This document shows, one piece after another, positions 50,497 through 58,778 of a stretch of 64,000 nucleotides of DNA; positions within the stretch are counted from its first letter, which is position 1; each line of letters opens with the position of its first letter. The notes beneath the pieces are model-generated. The model was not told the origin of the DNA. It saw only the letters and a list, made by a program, of their open reading frames with translations, and did no database searches. Both the position numbers and the translations under genes were made by a program. The stretch is from DASUNP01 sp963728545 (GTDB lineage: Bacteria; Acidobacteriota; Blastocatellia; UBA7656), in NCBI GenBank assembly GCA_963728545.1, contig CAVSKO010000002.1:3286001-3350000 (forward strand), written 5' to 3'.

Positions 50497-52359
50497 ATGA
50501 AAAAACTGGTCATCGCTTTCTGTTTACTGTCTGCCCTTGCAGGCGCGGCATTGGCTTCTGATCCAAAAGCTTCAACCTCAAAGACGAACGCGGCTCTCAT
50601 GCCGCTTGAAGAGGTTCGCCCCGGTATGAAGGGGCACGGGATGAGCGTTTTTCAGGGAACGCAGCCTGAGCGGTTCGAGGTAGAAATACTCGGCCTTCTC
50701 GAGGGCGTCCCAAATCCCCGTCAGAGCCTCATCATCGCGCGGCTTGGCGGCCCGCTTGTCGAGCGCACAAGCGTCTTCGCAGGGATGAGCGGCAGCCCCG
50801 TCTACATCGAGGGCAAGCTGGTAGGCGCGGTGGCTTACGCCTTTCCGTTTGCGAAAGAGCCTATAGCCGGGATCACGCCGATCAAGTACATGATAGACAT
50901 ATTCGAGCGCGGCGAAGCAGAGCCGCCTCGAACCAGCCAGCGCGTCAGCTTTAACACGTTGATGGGGGCAGCCTCGGCGAGCCAGAGCGCTATACCCGCT
51001 CCATTCGAGGCGCAAATAGGGCCTCGCGCGGCGACTAACGGTCGGTTGACGCCTTACGTGGGGCAGACGATCATGCCTATAGCCACGCCGGTCACTTTTT
51101 CCGGCGTTCCTCAAGCCGTAGTCAATATGTTTGCCGACGAGTTGCGCAAAGCCGGAATACAGCCAATCGCAGGCATAGGCGGCGGGTCAAGCCTCTCGCC
51201 GATGGTCGCTTCAAACGAGACGACGCTGGGGCCCGGCACATCGGTCAGCGTCCAGTTAGTGCGCGGAGACTTCACCCTGGACGCGGCGGGGACGGTGACG
51301 CATCGCGACGGCGACCGCATATATGCGTTCGGCCATCCGTTCTTAAGCTCCGGTCAGACCTCGTGGCCTATGGCCGAATCCTCCGTCGTTACGGTCGTGC
51401 CTAACGTCAATAACTCGTTCAAGCTTTCGGCGGGCGGCAATCTCGTAGGCTCCATCAGCCAGGATCGCTCGACGGGCGTTTACGGGCAGTTGGGCGAAAA
51501 GCCTCGCATGATCCCCGTACGAATGACCGTCCACACCAGCCGCAACAAGGCCGAGACTTATAATTTCGAAATGGTTTCTGATTCTTTCCTGACGCCGCTG
51601 CTGATGAAGATAGCGATGTTCTCGTCCATCCTTGCGACCGAACGACAGATAGGAAACCAGACGATCAAGATCACAGGGCGCATAGCGGTCAAAGGCCACC
51701 CGGACATCGTGCTCGATAACAGCTTTTCCGCGCCGAACGGCGCTGCGCTGTTTGCGGTGACGGACGTTGCGCGGCCGCTGGCGATACTCTTCAATAGCGG
51801 CTTTGACGCCGTAGACCTGAGCGGCATCGAAGTCAATGTCACCTCGCTCGACGCGCGTTCGAGCGGCACGCTCAACCGGCTCTGGATCGATAAGACGGAA
51901 GTTCGCCGCGGCGAGAGCGTCGAGATTCAGGCCTTCGCGCGCAACGATAACGGCAACGAGTTTGTCGAGCGGATTCCGCTTCAGATACCTACGGACGCGC
52001 CCGTTGGGCCGCTGGTCATACTGGTAGGCGACGGCTCTTCGATAAACCAGACGGACGCGCGCACGCAGCCGTCAGCCGACTTCACGCCCAAAGACCTGGG
52101 CCAGTTGGTGCGGGCGATCAACAAGCTCAAGAAGAACAATCGCCTTTACGTAAAAGTGATGCGTTCGGGCGGCGGAGCCATAGTCAATAATGAAGAGATG
52201 CCCGTGCTGCCGCCTTCGATGCTGGCGACGCTAGGCTCTCAGCGCACGTCGGGCGGCTACACGCCGCTTTCGGTGGCGACGCTGTCGGAAAGCACGCTCC
52301 CGCCCTCGCAGTTCATTATCAGTGGGCAGCAGACGATCACGATAAACGTAGTCAAATGA
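50497..52359 (+). CDS. SpoIVB peptidase S55 domain protein, secreted
   Basis: This protein of about 620 residues has a signal peptide (MKKLVIAFCLLSALAGAALA). The SpoIVB-type S55 domain has EEVRPGMKGHGMSVFQG at its start, VERTSVFAGMSGSPVYIEGKLVGAVAY with the presumed catalytic serine in GMSGSPV, and GDRIYAFGHPFLSSGQTSWPMAESSV. These match the S55 serine peptidases first described in SpoIVB. The family also occurs in non-sporulating bacteria. The C-terminal third contains strand-rich domains. The frame runs back to 50443; the ATG at 50497 gives the signal peptide directly, while 50485 would also be possible. The function is probably envelope proteolysis. Confidence 0.83.
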   Translation: MKKLVIAFCLLSALAGAALASDPKASTSKTNAALMPLEEVRPGMKGHGMSVFQGTQPERFEVEILGLLEGVPNPRQSLIIARLGGPLVERTSVFAGMSGSPVYIEGKLVGAVAYAFPFAKEPIAGITPIKYMIDIFERGEAEPPRTSQRVSFNTLMGAASASQSAIPAPFEAQIGPRAATNGRLTPYVGQTIMPIATPVTFSGVPQAVVNMFADELRKAGIQPIAGIGGGSSLSPMVASNETTLGPGTSVSVQLVRGDFTLDAAGTVTHRDGDRIYAFGHPFLSSGQTSWPMAESSVVTVVPNVNNSFKLSAGGNLVGSISQDRSTGVYGQLGEKPRMIPVRMTVHTSRNKAETYNFEMVSDSFLTPLLMKIAMFSSILATERQIGNQTIKITGRIAVKGHPDIVLDNSFSAPNGAALFAVTDVARPLAILFNSGFDAVDLSGIEVNVTSLDARSSGTLNRLWIDKTEVRRGESVEIQAFARNDNGNEFVERIPLQIPTDAPVGPLVILVGDGSSINQTDARTQPSADFTPKDLGQLVRAINKLKKNNRLYVKVMRSGGGAIVNNEEMPVLPPSMLATLGSQRTSGGYTPLSVATLSESTLPPSQFIISGQQTITINVVK

Positions 52360-52490
52360 TCTCGAAAGTTTGGGCGGATTATTTGCGCGAAGATTGCTTG
52401 CGGCTCACTTGCTCTACAGTTGAGAACGACAGTTATGAAAGGCCCGCGCGCGTTGCGGGCTTTTATTTTTTGTTTGAGATTTAGATCGAA

Positions 52491-52650
52491 TTTCAAATGA
52501 GTGTAAGGGAATGCAATAAGATTCACCGCAGAGACACAGAGGATACGGAGGTTGCGCAGAGGAAACCATATTCTGCTCTGCGCCCGCTCCGTGTCCTCTG
52601 TGTCTCTGCGGTGAGATGTCTCTCCAGCTCCGTACATTCAATTGAAAACC
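52491..52650 (+). repeat. Family A hairpin repeat, copy 5
   Basis: The core is at 52524-52613. The left flank GGAATGCAATAAGATT and the right flank GAGATGTCTCTCCAGCTCC plus CATTCAATTGAAAACC match copy 1 in the same orientation. It lies between the S55 gene and the frameshifted propeller gene. Confidence 0.92.
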
Positions 52651-52700
52651 ACTTTAATTTTAGAGATTCAAGTTTGACTCGCATTGAAAGGAAACTTGTG

Positions 52701-54906
52701 ATGTTTAGACGTTCCCCCCTTTGTAAGACTGCTCTTATCACCCTGACGATCCTGGCGTCATTTATACCGGCGCTGGCCGCCGGCCCGGTATTCTGGGAGA
52801 TTTCAAAACAGGAAGATATTGTAAAAGGTGATGCGCAGGGAGTGTCGATAGCCGAAAACGGCGCGATCACGCTCGCCCCAACTTTCGCTTTAGTCTACGA
52901 CACCAAAGAGGCTTACATCTGGTCGAGCGCGGCCGACAGCGCGGGCAATATCTATCTGGGCACGGGGCACGAAGGGCGCATATTCAAAGTGGAGCCGAGC
53001 GGGCAGGGCCGCTTGCTTTATGACGCGGGAGAGCTTGACGTGACTGCTCTCACCACGGACCCGCAGGGCAATCTTTACGCAGGCACTTCGCCCGACGGCA
53101 AGATTTATAAGATCACACCCGACGGGCGCGAGTCGGTCTTTTACGACCCGCCCGACAAATACATCTGGTCGCTCGCTTTCGACACGGCAAGCTCGACCCT
53201 TTACGCGGGCACGGGTGATAAAGGCGTCATCTACCGATTAGATCAAACAGGGAAATCGAGTGTGCTTGCCGACACGAACGAAACCAACATCGTTTCGCTC
53301 GCCGTCAACAAAGGCAATCTGTTGGCCGGGACCGACCCGTCGGGCCTGGTGTTGCGAGTCTCACCCGACGGAAAGACCTTTGCTCTTTTCGACTCGCCCT
53401 CGCAGGAGATCCACAGCCTCTCGGTTGCCGACGACGGCTCAGTCTTCGCGCTCGGCATAAATCAACAGGGCGGAGGGCGACAATCGAGCGCCGGAGTCTC
53501 TTCGACCACGAGCATATCGGGCGAAGGCGTTATCACCATTTCGACAGATGAATCAGGTGAAGCCGTGAGCAGCAGCGTTCAATCGTCAGATCTTTCAGGC
53601 ATTCTCAACCAATCGCGCAGCCGCAAAGCCGACGGGGCGCGCAGCGCAGTATTTCGCATACTTGCCGAGGGGGGCAGCGAGGTCTACTGGAGCGCGTCAA
53701 GCACCGTAGGCTTTGCGCTCAAATCGCTGCCGGGCAAAGGCGTGTTGGTGGGAACGGGCGACAAAGGGCGCATCTATTCCATAGCTCCTGACCGCTCCGA
53801 TTTGCTGATGATTCAATTAACCGAAGACCAGACGTTCAACCATCATCGCGGTAGGCGATAATCTTTTTGCCACGTCGAGCAATCTGGGCCGCCTCTATCG
53901 CATAGGCCGTCAGAGCGTAACCGAAGGCCGTTACACCTCGCCCATTCACGACGCGAAATTCGCAGCCGCGTGGGGCGTGATAACCTGGCGCGGCACGGGC
54001 AACGTCGAGTTACAGACGCGAACCGGCAACACCGAAAGCCCCGACGCTACGTGGAGCGATTGGTCTGCTGGTTATCGCAACTCTTCGGGCGATCAGATCA
54101 CAAGCCCGCGCGCCAGGTTCATCCAGTGGCGCGCGACGCTTCGCAACGGGGCGGCTCAGGCTGCGGCGCAACTGCAATCGGTAGTCGTCGCCTACTTGCC
54201 ACGCAACCAGGCTCCCGAGATCGCTTCCGTATCGGTGCTGGCTCCTGGCGTGGCGTTGCAAGAGATGCCGCTCGCCATCGACCCGTCAATCGCGTCTTCG
54301 GGGCTTGATCCGCAGTTGTTCGGCGTAGTGGCCACGGTGCCGCCGCGCCGCTTCTTCCAGAAGGGCGCGCGCAGTTTGAGCTGGGCGGCAACGGACCCCA
54401 ACGACGACACGCTCGTCTACACGTTGATGTACCGGACGGTAGGCGATAATCAATGGCACATGCTTTCGGAAAGCGTCTCGCAGCCTTACTACACCATTGA
54501 CGGCAACCGATTGCCGGACGGGTCATATCTTTTCAAGGTGACGGCGAGCGACGCGCCCGGAAATCCATCGGGCCTCGCGCTCTCGCATGAAAAAGCGACC
54601 GACGCGGTTGAGATTGACAACACGCCGCCTTCAATAAAAGTGAGCGGGCCGGTAATGAACGGTCCGACGACGGAAGTGACATTCGAAGTGAGCGACACGA
54701 CCAGCCGCGTCGTAAGAGGCGAATACAGTGTTGACGGCGGCCAGTGGCTATTGACCTTTCCTTCGGACGGGATTGCCGACTCTTCGCGCGAAAGCTACAA
54801 GGTGAGAGTCAATTTCGACAAACCGGGCGAGCACGTAATTGCATTCCGGTGCGCTGATTCAAGCTCGAACGTCGGCACGAGCAAGGTGACTATCACCGCG
54901 CGCTAA
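52701..54906 (+). pseudogene. Secreted beta-propeller protein, one frameshift
   Basis: The intact product would be about 734 residues. It has a signal peptide (LCKTALITLTILASFIPALA), then a propeller (VYDTKEAYIWSSAADSAGNI, TALTTDPQGNLYAGTSPDGK and others) and a C-terminal Ig-like region (NTPPSIKVSGPVMNGPTTEV). The first frame breaks at 53835-53836: after EDQT it reads FNHHRGRR and stops at 53861. One base out of frame, TIIAVGDNLFATSSNLGRLY continues the propeller. Removing one T from GTTC restores it. GAAAGGAAA precedes the ATG at 52701. Whether the break is real or a read error is open. Confidence 0.75.
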
Positions 54907-54920
54907 AGCGGATTACATCT

Positions 54921-55040
54921 CACCGCAGAGACACAGAGAGCACAGAGGGGGCGCAGAGCAGAATACTGTTTTCTCTGCGCCCCCTCTGTGCTCTCTGTGT
55001 CTCTGCGGTGAATCTTTTTTATTCCCTTACATCCAAATAA
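54921..55040 (-). repeat. Family A hairpin repeat, copy 6 (reverse)
   Basis: The core is at 54921-55010. The right flank AATCTTTTTTATTCCCTTACATCC corresponds to the left flank of copy 5 read backwards, giving reverse orientation. The left outer flank is lost. It lies between the convergent ends of the propeller gene and thiL. Confidence 0.9.
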
Positions 55041-55044
55041 ATAC

Positions 55045-56043
55045 TTAACCGAGGTGTTCGTACCCTGCGGGCCGTAGACGTTCATAAGCGCCGTCGCGCT
55101 CAAGCCTCAACCCTTCGCCCGCAGTTATCTCGCCGATCAAGGTTATCGGAAGCGACAGCGCATTCGATAACTCTTCAACTTTTGCCTGCGCGTCGAGCGG
55201 GGCCGTGAACAACAACTCGTACTCTTCGCCGCCGTGAAGCGCAAAGCGCAAAGCGTCTTCGGGCGCGAGCAACTTGACGCCGTCGGCAATCGGAATATCA
55301 ACGGCGTGAATGATTGCTCCGCAGTGGCTCTCGTCAAGTATGTGCCACAAATCTGTGCTTAACCCGTCGCTGATGTCTATCATCGCTGTTGCAAGACCGG
55401 CTTCGCCTATTGCCTTGCCCGCTTCCATTCGCGGCTCAGGCCGCAGGTGCTTTATCAACGCCTCGCGCAGCGCGCAGCCCTCCCGGCTATCATCCGTTTC
55501 ACCATCCAGCCTGCGGCCCTGCTCAAGCAGACTAAGTCCGAGTGCCGACGCGCCGAGCGACCCCGTAACGTAAATCAGATCTCCCGCATGCGCGCCCGCG
55601 CGAGTGACAGCCCGCCCGCTGCGGCATTCGCCTATGACAGCGGCGTCTATAAACAGCCGGTCAATTGATGCGGAAGTATCGCCGCCGACGATTGATACCC
55701 CGCAGGCGTCGGCAATATCGAAAAAGCCTTGAAACAATTCATCGATAAACTCAGTTGAAAGCGACGAGGGCAAAGCAACGCTTATCATCGCGTAGCGAGC
55801 CTCGCCGCCCATCGCAGCCACGTCGCTTAAAGACACGGCGAGCGCTTTGCGGCCTATCAAACGGGCTTCGGACCATTCAATCCGAAAGTGAATGCCTTCG
55901 ACGCTCAGGTCCGAGCAAGCTATCAAGTCATTTGCTTCTCTCGCTTTGATGACCGCGGCATCGTCGCCAATGCCTACCGTGACACGTTCGGACGCGCCAG
56001 CGCGCGCTCTTATGCGAGAGATGATTTCCGATTCTTTAGGCAT
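55045..56043 (-). CDS. thiL: Thiamine-monophosphate kinase
   Basis: This protein is about 332 residues from the ATG at 56043. ThiL phosphorylates thiamine monophosphate to thiamine diphosphate, the last step of cofactor synthesis. The PurM/AIR-synthetase-like motifs are VGIGDDAAVI, LIACSDLSVEGIHF, ALAVSLSDVAAMGGEARYAMI, IVGGDTSAS, and AMIDISDGLSTDLWHI (nucleotide/Mg binding). The FALHGGEEYELLFT block marks the substrate loop. The frame extends to 56343, but the ATG at 56043 fits family length and overlaps nothing. No other thi genes are adjacent. It is divergent from the zinc-ribbon gene. Confidence 0.93.
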   Translation of the reverse strand: MPKESEIISRIRARAGASERVTVGIGDDAAVIKAREANDLIACSDLSVEGIHFRIEWSEARLIGRKALAVSLSDVAAMGGEARYAMISVALPSSLSTEFIDELFQGFFDIADACGVSIVGGDTSASIDRLFIDAAVIGECRSGRAVTRAGAHAGDLIYVTGSLGASALGLSLLEQGRRLDGETDDSREGCALREALIKHLRPEPRMEAGKAIGEAGLATAMIDISDGLSTDLWHILDESHCGAIIHAVDIPIADGVKLLAPEDALRFALHGGEEYELLFTAPLDAQAKVEELSNALSLPITLIGEITAGEGLRLERDGAYERLRPAGYEHLG

Positions 56044-56160
56044 TACAATCCAGGCAATGTTATCACTACGCGCTCGAGAATTTGTATAGCAAAGGCTATC
56101 TTGCTGTTGTAGAATGAACCCGTTGCGGCCTCCACGTCTATCTCTTACGAGTGTATTGCA

Positions 56161-56949
56161 ATGGAAATCAAATCCGCCGAACCAGGGCCGCGCCTCAACC
56201 ATGACCAGCAGGATATTGGGTTGAACAATACGGGCGAGTTGAACCTCTATCTTGACTTGCTTGCTTTTAGCGAGATGCCGCCGGAAAACCAGCTGGCTGA
56301 TAGAGAGCGACAAAAAAACGTAAATCCCAATCCGGTCCTTCAATCCCCGGTCGAGTTCCCAGGATTTGTAGAGACGGGCGATCCATTAGATGGAATCTTA
56401 TCATCTGGCGAAACCAGCGACCCTTTGGAAACAAGCGAGCCTTTGTTTGAGTCTCAGGTTTTTGAGTCTCTGCCCGAATGCCCGGAAGCAGGGCCGCCCG
56501 ATTGTAATCCTCTCACCTTTTTAGAACCGGCGGCGTCTGCCGATCCGGTCTTTGAATTTCTACCGGCAAGCGAGCAGATAGAGACAGTCGCGCCTGTCGA
56601 TGCTCCTGCGCCTGCTGATATTGTGACGACCTATGCGCCCGCGCCCGCAGTCGAGACGAACGATTTATTTAGAGCCAGCGGGCCTTTGAGTCTGAGCGGA
56701 CTCCTTTATTATCCTACGTTGAAAACATCCTCTCAAATTGTGACGCTTGTAATCTGTCCGGCTTGCGGCAGCGAAGCCGACAGCGACGATTTGTTCTGCG
56801 TAGCCTGTGGGGCTTTTATGGATGAAAAGGCCGCGGATGAAGCGAGCAGAGACGAAGCGAGTGGACTGGTTTGCGACGATTGTGGATTGATTGTCGCTAC
56901 GGGTGAGCTTATCTGTCCGGCTTGCGGGACGCTATCGCCCGTTTGTTAA
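56161..56949 (+). CDS. Double zinc-ribbon protein with disordered acidic N-terminus
   Basis: The first 190 or so residues of this 262-residue protein are Pro/Glu/Ser-rich and probably disordered. The last 60 residues hold four CxxC pairs: CPACGSEADSDDLFCVACG and CDDCG followed by CPACG, so two ribbons or one double ribbon. Proteins of this kind are often called zinc-ribbon or double-zinc-ribbon domain proteins, and the function is unknown. No transmembrane segment is visible. The start has no clear ribosome-binding site. It is divergent from thiL and convergent with the CRTAC1 gene. Confidence 0.65.
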   Translation: MEIKSAEPGPRLNHDQQDIGLNNTGELNLYLDLLAFSEMPPENQLADRERQKNVNPNPVLQSPVEFPGFVETGDPLDGILSSGETSDPLETSEPLFESQVFESLPECPEAGPPDCNPLTFLEPAASADPVFEFLPASEQIETVAPVDAPAPADIVTTYAPAPAVETNDLFRASGPLSLSGLLYYPTLKTSSQIVTLVICPACGSEADSDDLFCVACGAFMDEKAADEASRDEASGLVCDDCGLIVATGELICPACGTLSPVC

Positions 56950-56969
56950 GGCCCTGTTTGTTAAGGTCG

Positions 56970-58778
56970 TCATGGCCTGGCAAACATTATCGGCTGCGAG
57001 GCGATGATCCCCTTCCCTTCTTGAATCACGATCTCTTGATTAGCGTTGATGTCGGTGACGATGTCTACGCGACCGCTGGGCCATGTGACCTCTATGCGCG
57101 AAACTTTATCTGCCTTGCCAAGCCCGAACGTCACGGGCAGCTCGCTTTGCGAGCAATAGCTCGAACCCGTTTTGACCACACCCCACATCCCGCCACCGTC
57201 CGCTAATTTCAAAGAGATTTTTGCGCCGATGCCGTCGCGGTTCGACGCCACGCCCTGGGTCTTGACGCGAAGCAGATTATTCTGATTGCCGCCGTCATTT
57301 CGGAGCAATCGCGCCGGCCCATTATTCGCGGTGACGAGAAGATCGAGATCGCCGTCCAGATCGAAATCGCCGTAGGCCGCGCCTCGCGCCACTGTCGGCT
57401 GTTGCATCGCTCGGCCAAGACGCGCGGTCACGGCTTCAAACCGTTTCTTTCCGAGGTTGCGAAACAGGTGCGGCGGCTGAGGGTATTTGACCTTCGGCTG
57501 CACGGCGCTTATGTCGTCCGAGACGTGCCCGTTGGCCGCGAATATGTCCGGCAGCCCGTCCAGGTCGTAATCTAAAAAGAAACAGGCGAACGTGAGCGTG
57601 AGCAAGGATGTTTGCCCGATGGTCGATGTCGGCGCTTCATCGATAAACAACCCGGTTCCTTCGTTGTGATAAAGCGCCATCATCTCGTTAGAGAAATTGC
57701 CTATGATAAGGCTCGGACGGCCCGACCCGTCATAATCCGCCGCGTCTACGCCCATGCCTGCGCGCGCGACTCCGGCCTCGCTGAAAGCTACGCCTGCGGT
57801 CATCGCCGCGTCGGTAAAAGTGCCGTTGCCGTTATTCTTGTAGAGCTTGTTGGGCTGCGTGTCGTTGGCTACGAACAGATCCATCCACCCGTCGCCGTCA
57901 AAATCTATCAAGGCGACGCCTAAAGATTTCGCGCCCGTATCCAGAAGCCCCGCGCGCTCGGTCACGTTTTCAAACGTGCCGTCGCCTCTGTTTCGATAAA
58001 GCGTCGCGCTCTGGCCTTTGTAAGATTCGGGCGTGCAGTAAGACTTGTTCTTGCCGTCGAGCGTGCAATGAAGGTCTTTTTCTACGGCCCAGTCGACATA
58101 GTTGCAAACGAAAAGATCGAGCTTCCCATCCTTGTCATAATCGATCCAGGCTGCGCTCGTAGAAAACGCCGGATCGTTTGTTCCCGCCTTCGCCGTCACA
58201 TCGGCAAACTTGCCTCCGCCGAGGTTGCGAAAGAGGAGATCAGGGCCGAGGCAGGTTATATAAATATCGACATTGCCGTCGTTGTCATAATCCGCGACGG
58301 CGCAACCCAGCCCGTACATCTCCTGCATCAGCCCGGCCTCGCGCGTCACGTCGGTAAACGTGCCGTTTCGATTATTGTGATAAAGCGCCGGGTATGATTT
58401 CGCGCCTTTACGTTCGGGCCAGTTCATCGAATTAATGAGCAGAAGGTCTTGCCAGCCGTCGTTATCATAATCTAAAAAGGCGCAGCCTGAGCCCATCGTC
58501 TCGGGCAAATACTTTTTCCCAAACGCGCCGCTGTTGTGCTTGAAGCGAATCCCGGCTTGCGCGGTCACATCTTTAAATTCTATCGGGCCGGAGTAGCGCG
58601 GCGCTTCCGTAGCCGCAGGCGCTTCGGTCTGTTGAATCGCTTGATCGGCAACCGCCGAAGACTTTTCCGCCGAATTAGAATTAGCAACGTCGTCGGCTGT
58701 CGGACTGTTTATGCAGCCGGTAAACTGTACGGCCATCAATGCCGAGAGTGCCAAGCTCAACAACCTGGTTCGCATCAC
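56970..58778 (-). CDS. CRTAC1-like lipoprotein with FG-GAP repeats and ASPIC/UnbV domain
   Basis: This 602-residue protein has a lipoprotein signal (LLSLALSALMAVQFTGC). FG-GAP/VCBS repeats with calcium-type loops cover most of it (FLDYDNDGWQDLLLIN, ADYDNDGNVDIYIT, WIDYDKDGKLDLFV, IDFDGDGWMDLFVAND). The C-terminal ASPIC/UnbV segment reads DGIGAKISLKLADGGGMWGVVKTGSSYCSQSELPVTFGLG and VEVTWPSGRVD. The ATG overlaps the multihaem stop by four bases (58775-58778), so translation is coupled. Families of this shape are anchored outside the inner membrane and are often found with multihaem cytochromes; what they bind is unknown. Confidence 0.85.
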   Translation of the reverse strand: MMRTRLLSLALSALMAVQFTGCINSPTADDVANSNSAEKSSAVADQAIQQTEAPAATEAPRYSGPIEFKDVTAQAGIRFKHNSGAFGKKYLPETMGSGCAFLDYDNDGWQDLLLINSMNWPERKGAKSYPALYHNNRNGTFTDVTREAGLMQEMYGLGCAVADYDNDGNVDIYITCLGPDLLFRNLGGGKFADVTAKAGTNDPAFSTSAAWIDYDKDGKLDLFVCNYVDWAVEKDLHCTLDGKNKSYCTPESYKGQSATLYRNRGDGTFENVTERAGLLDTGAKSLGVALIDFDGDGWMDLFVANDTQPNKLYKNNGNGTFTDAAMTAGVAFSEAGVARAGMGVDAADYDGSGRPSLIIGNFSNEMMALYHNEGTGLFIDEAPTSTIGQTSLLTLTFACFFLDYDLDGLPDIFAANGHVSDDISAVQPKVKYPQPPHLFRNLGKKRFEAVTARLGRAMQQPTVARGAAYGDFDLDGDLDLLVTANNGPARLLRNDGGNQNNLLRVKTQGVASNRDGIGAKISLKLADGGGMWGVVKTGSSYCSQSELPVTFGLGKADKVSRIEVTWPSGRVDIVTDINANQEIVIQEGKGIIASQPIMFARP

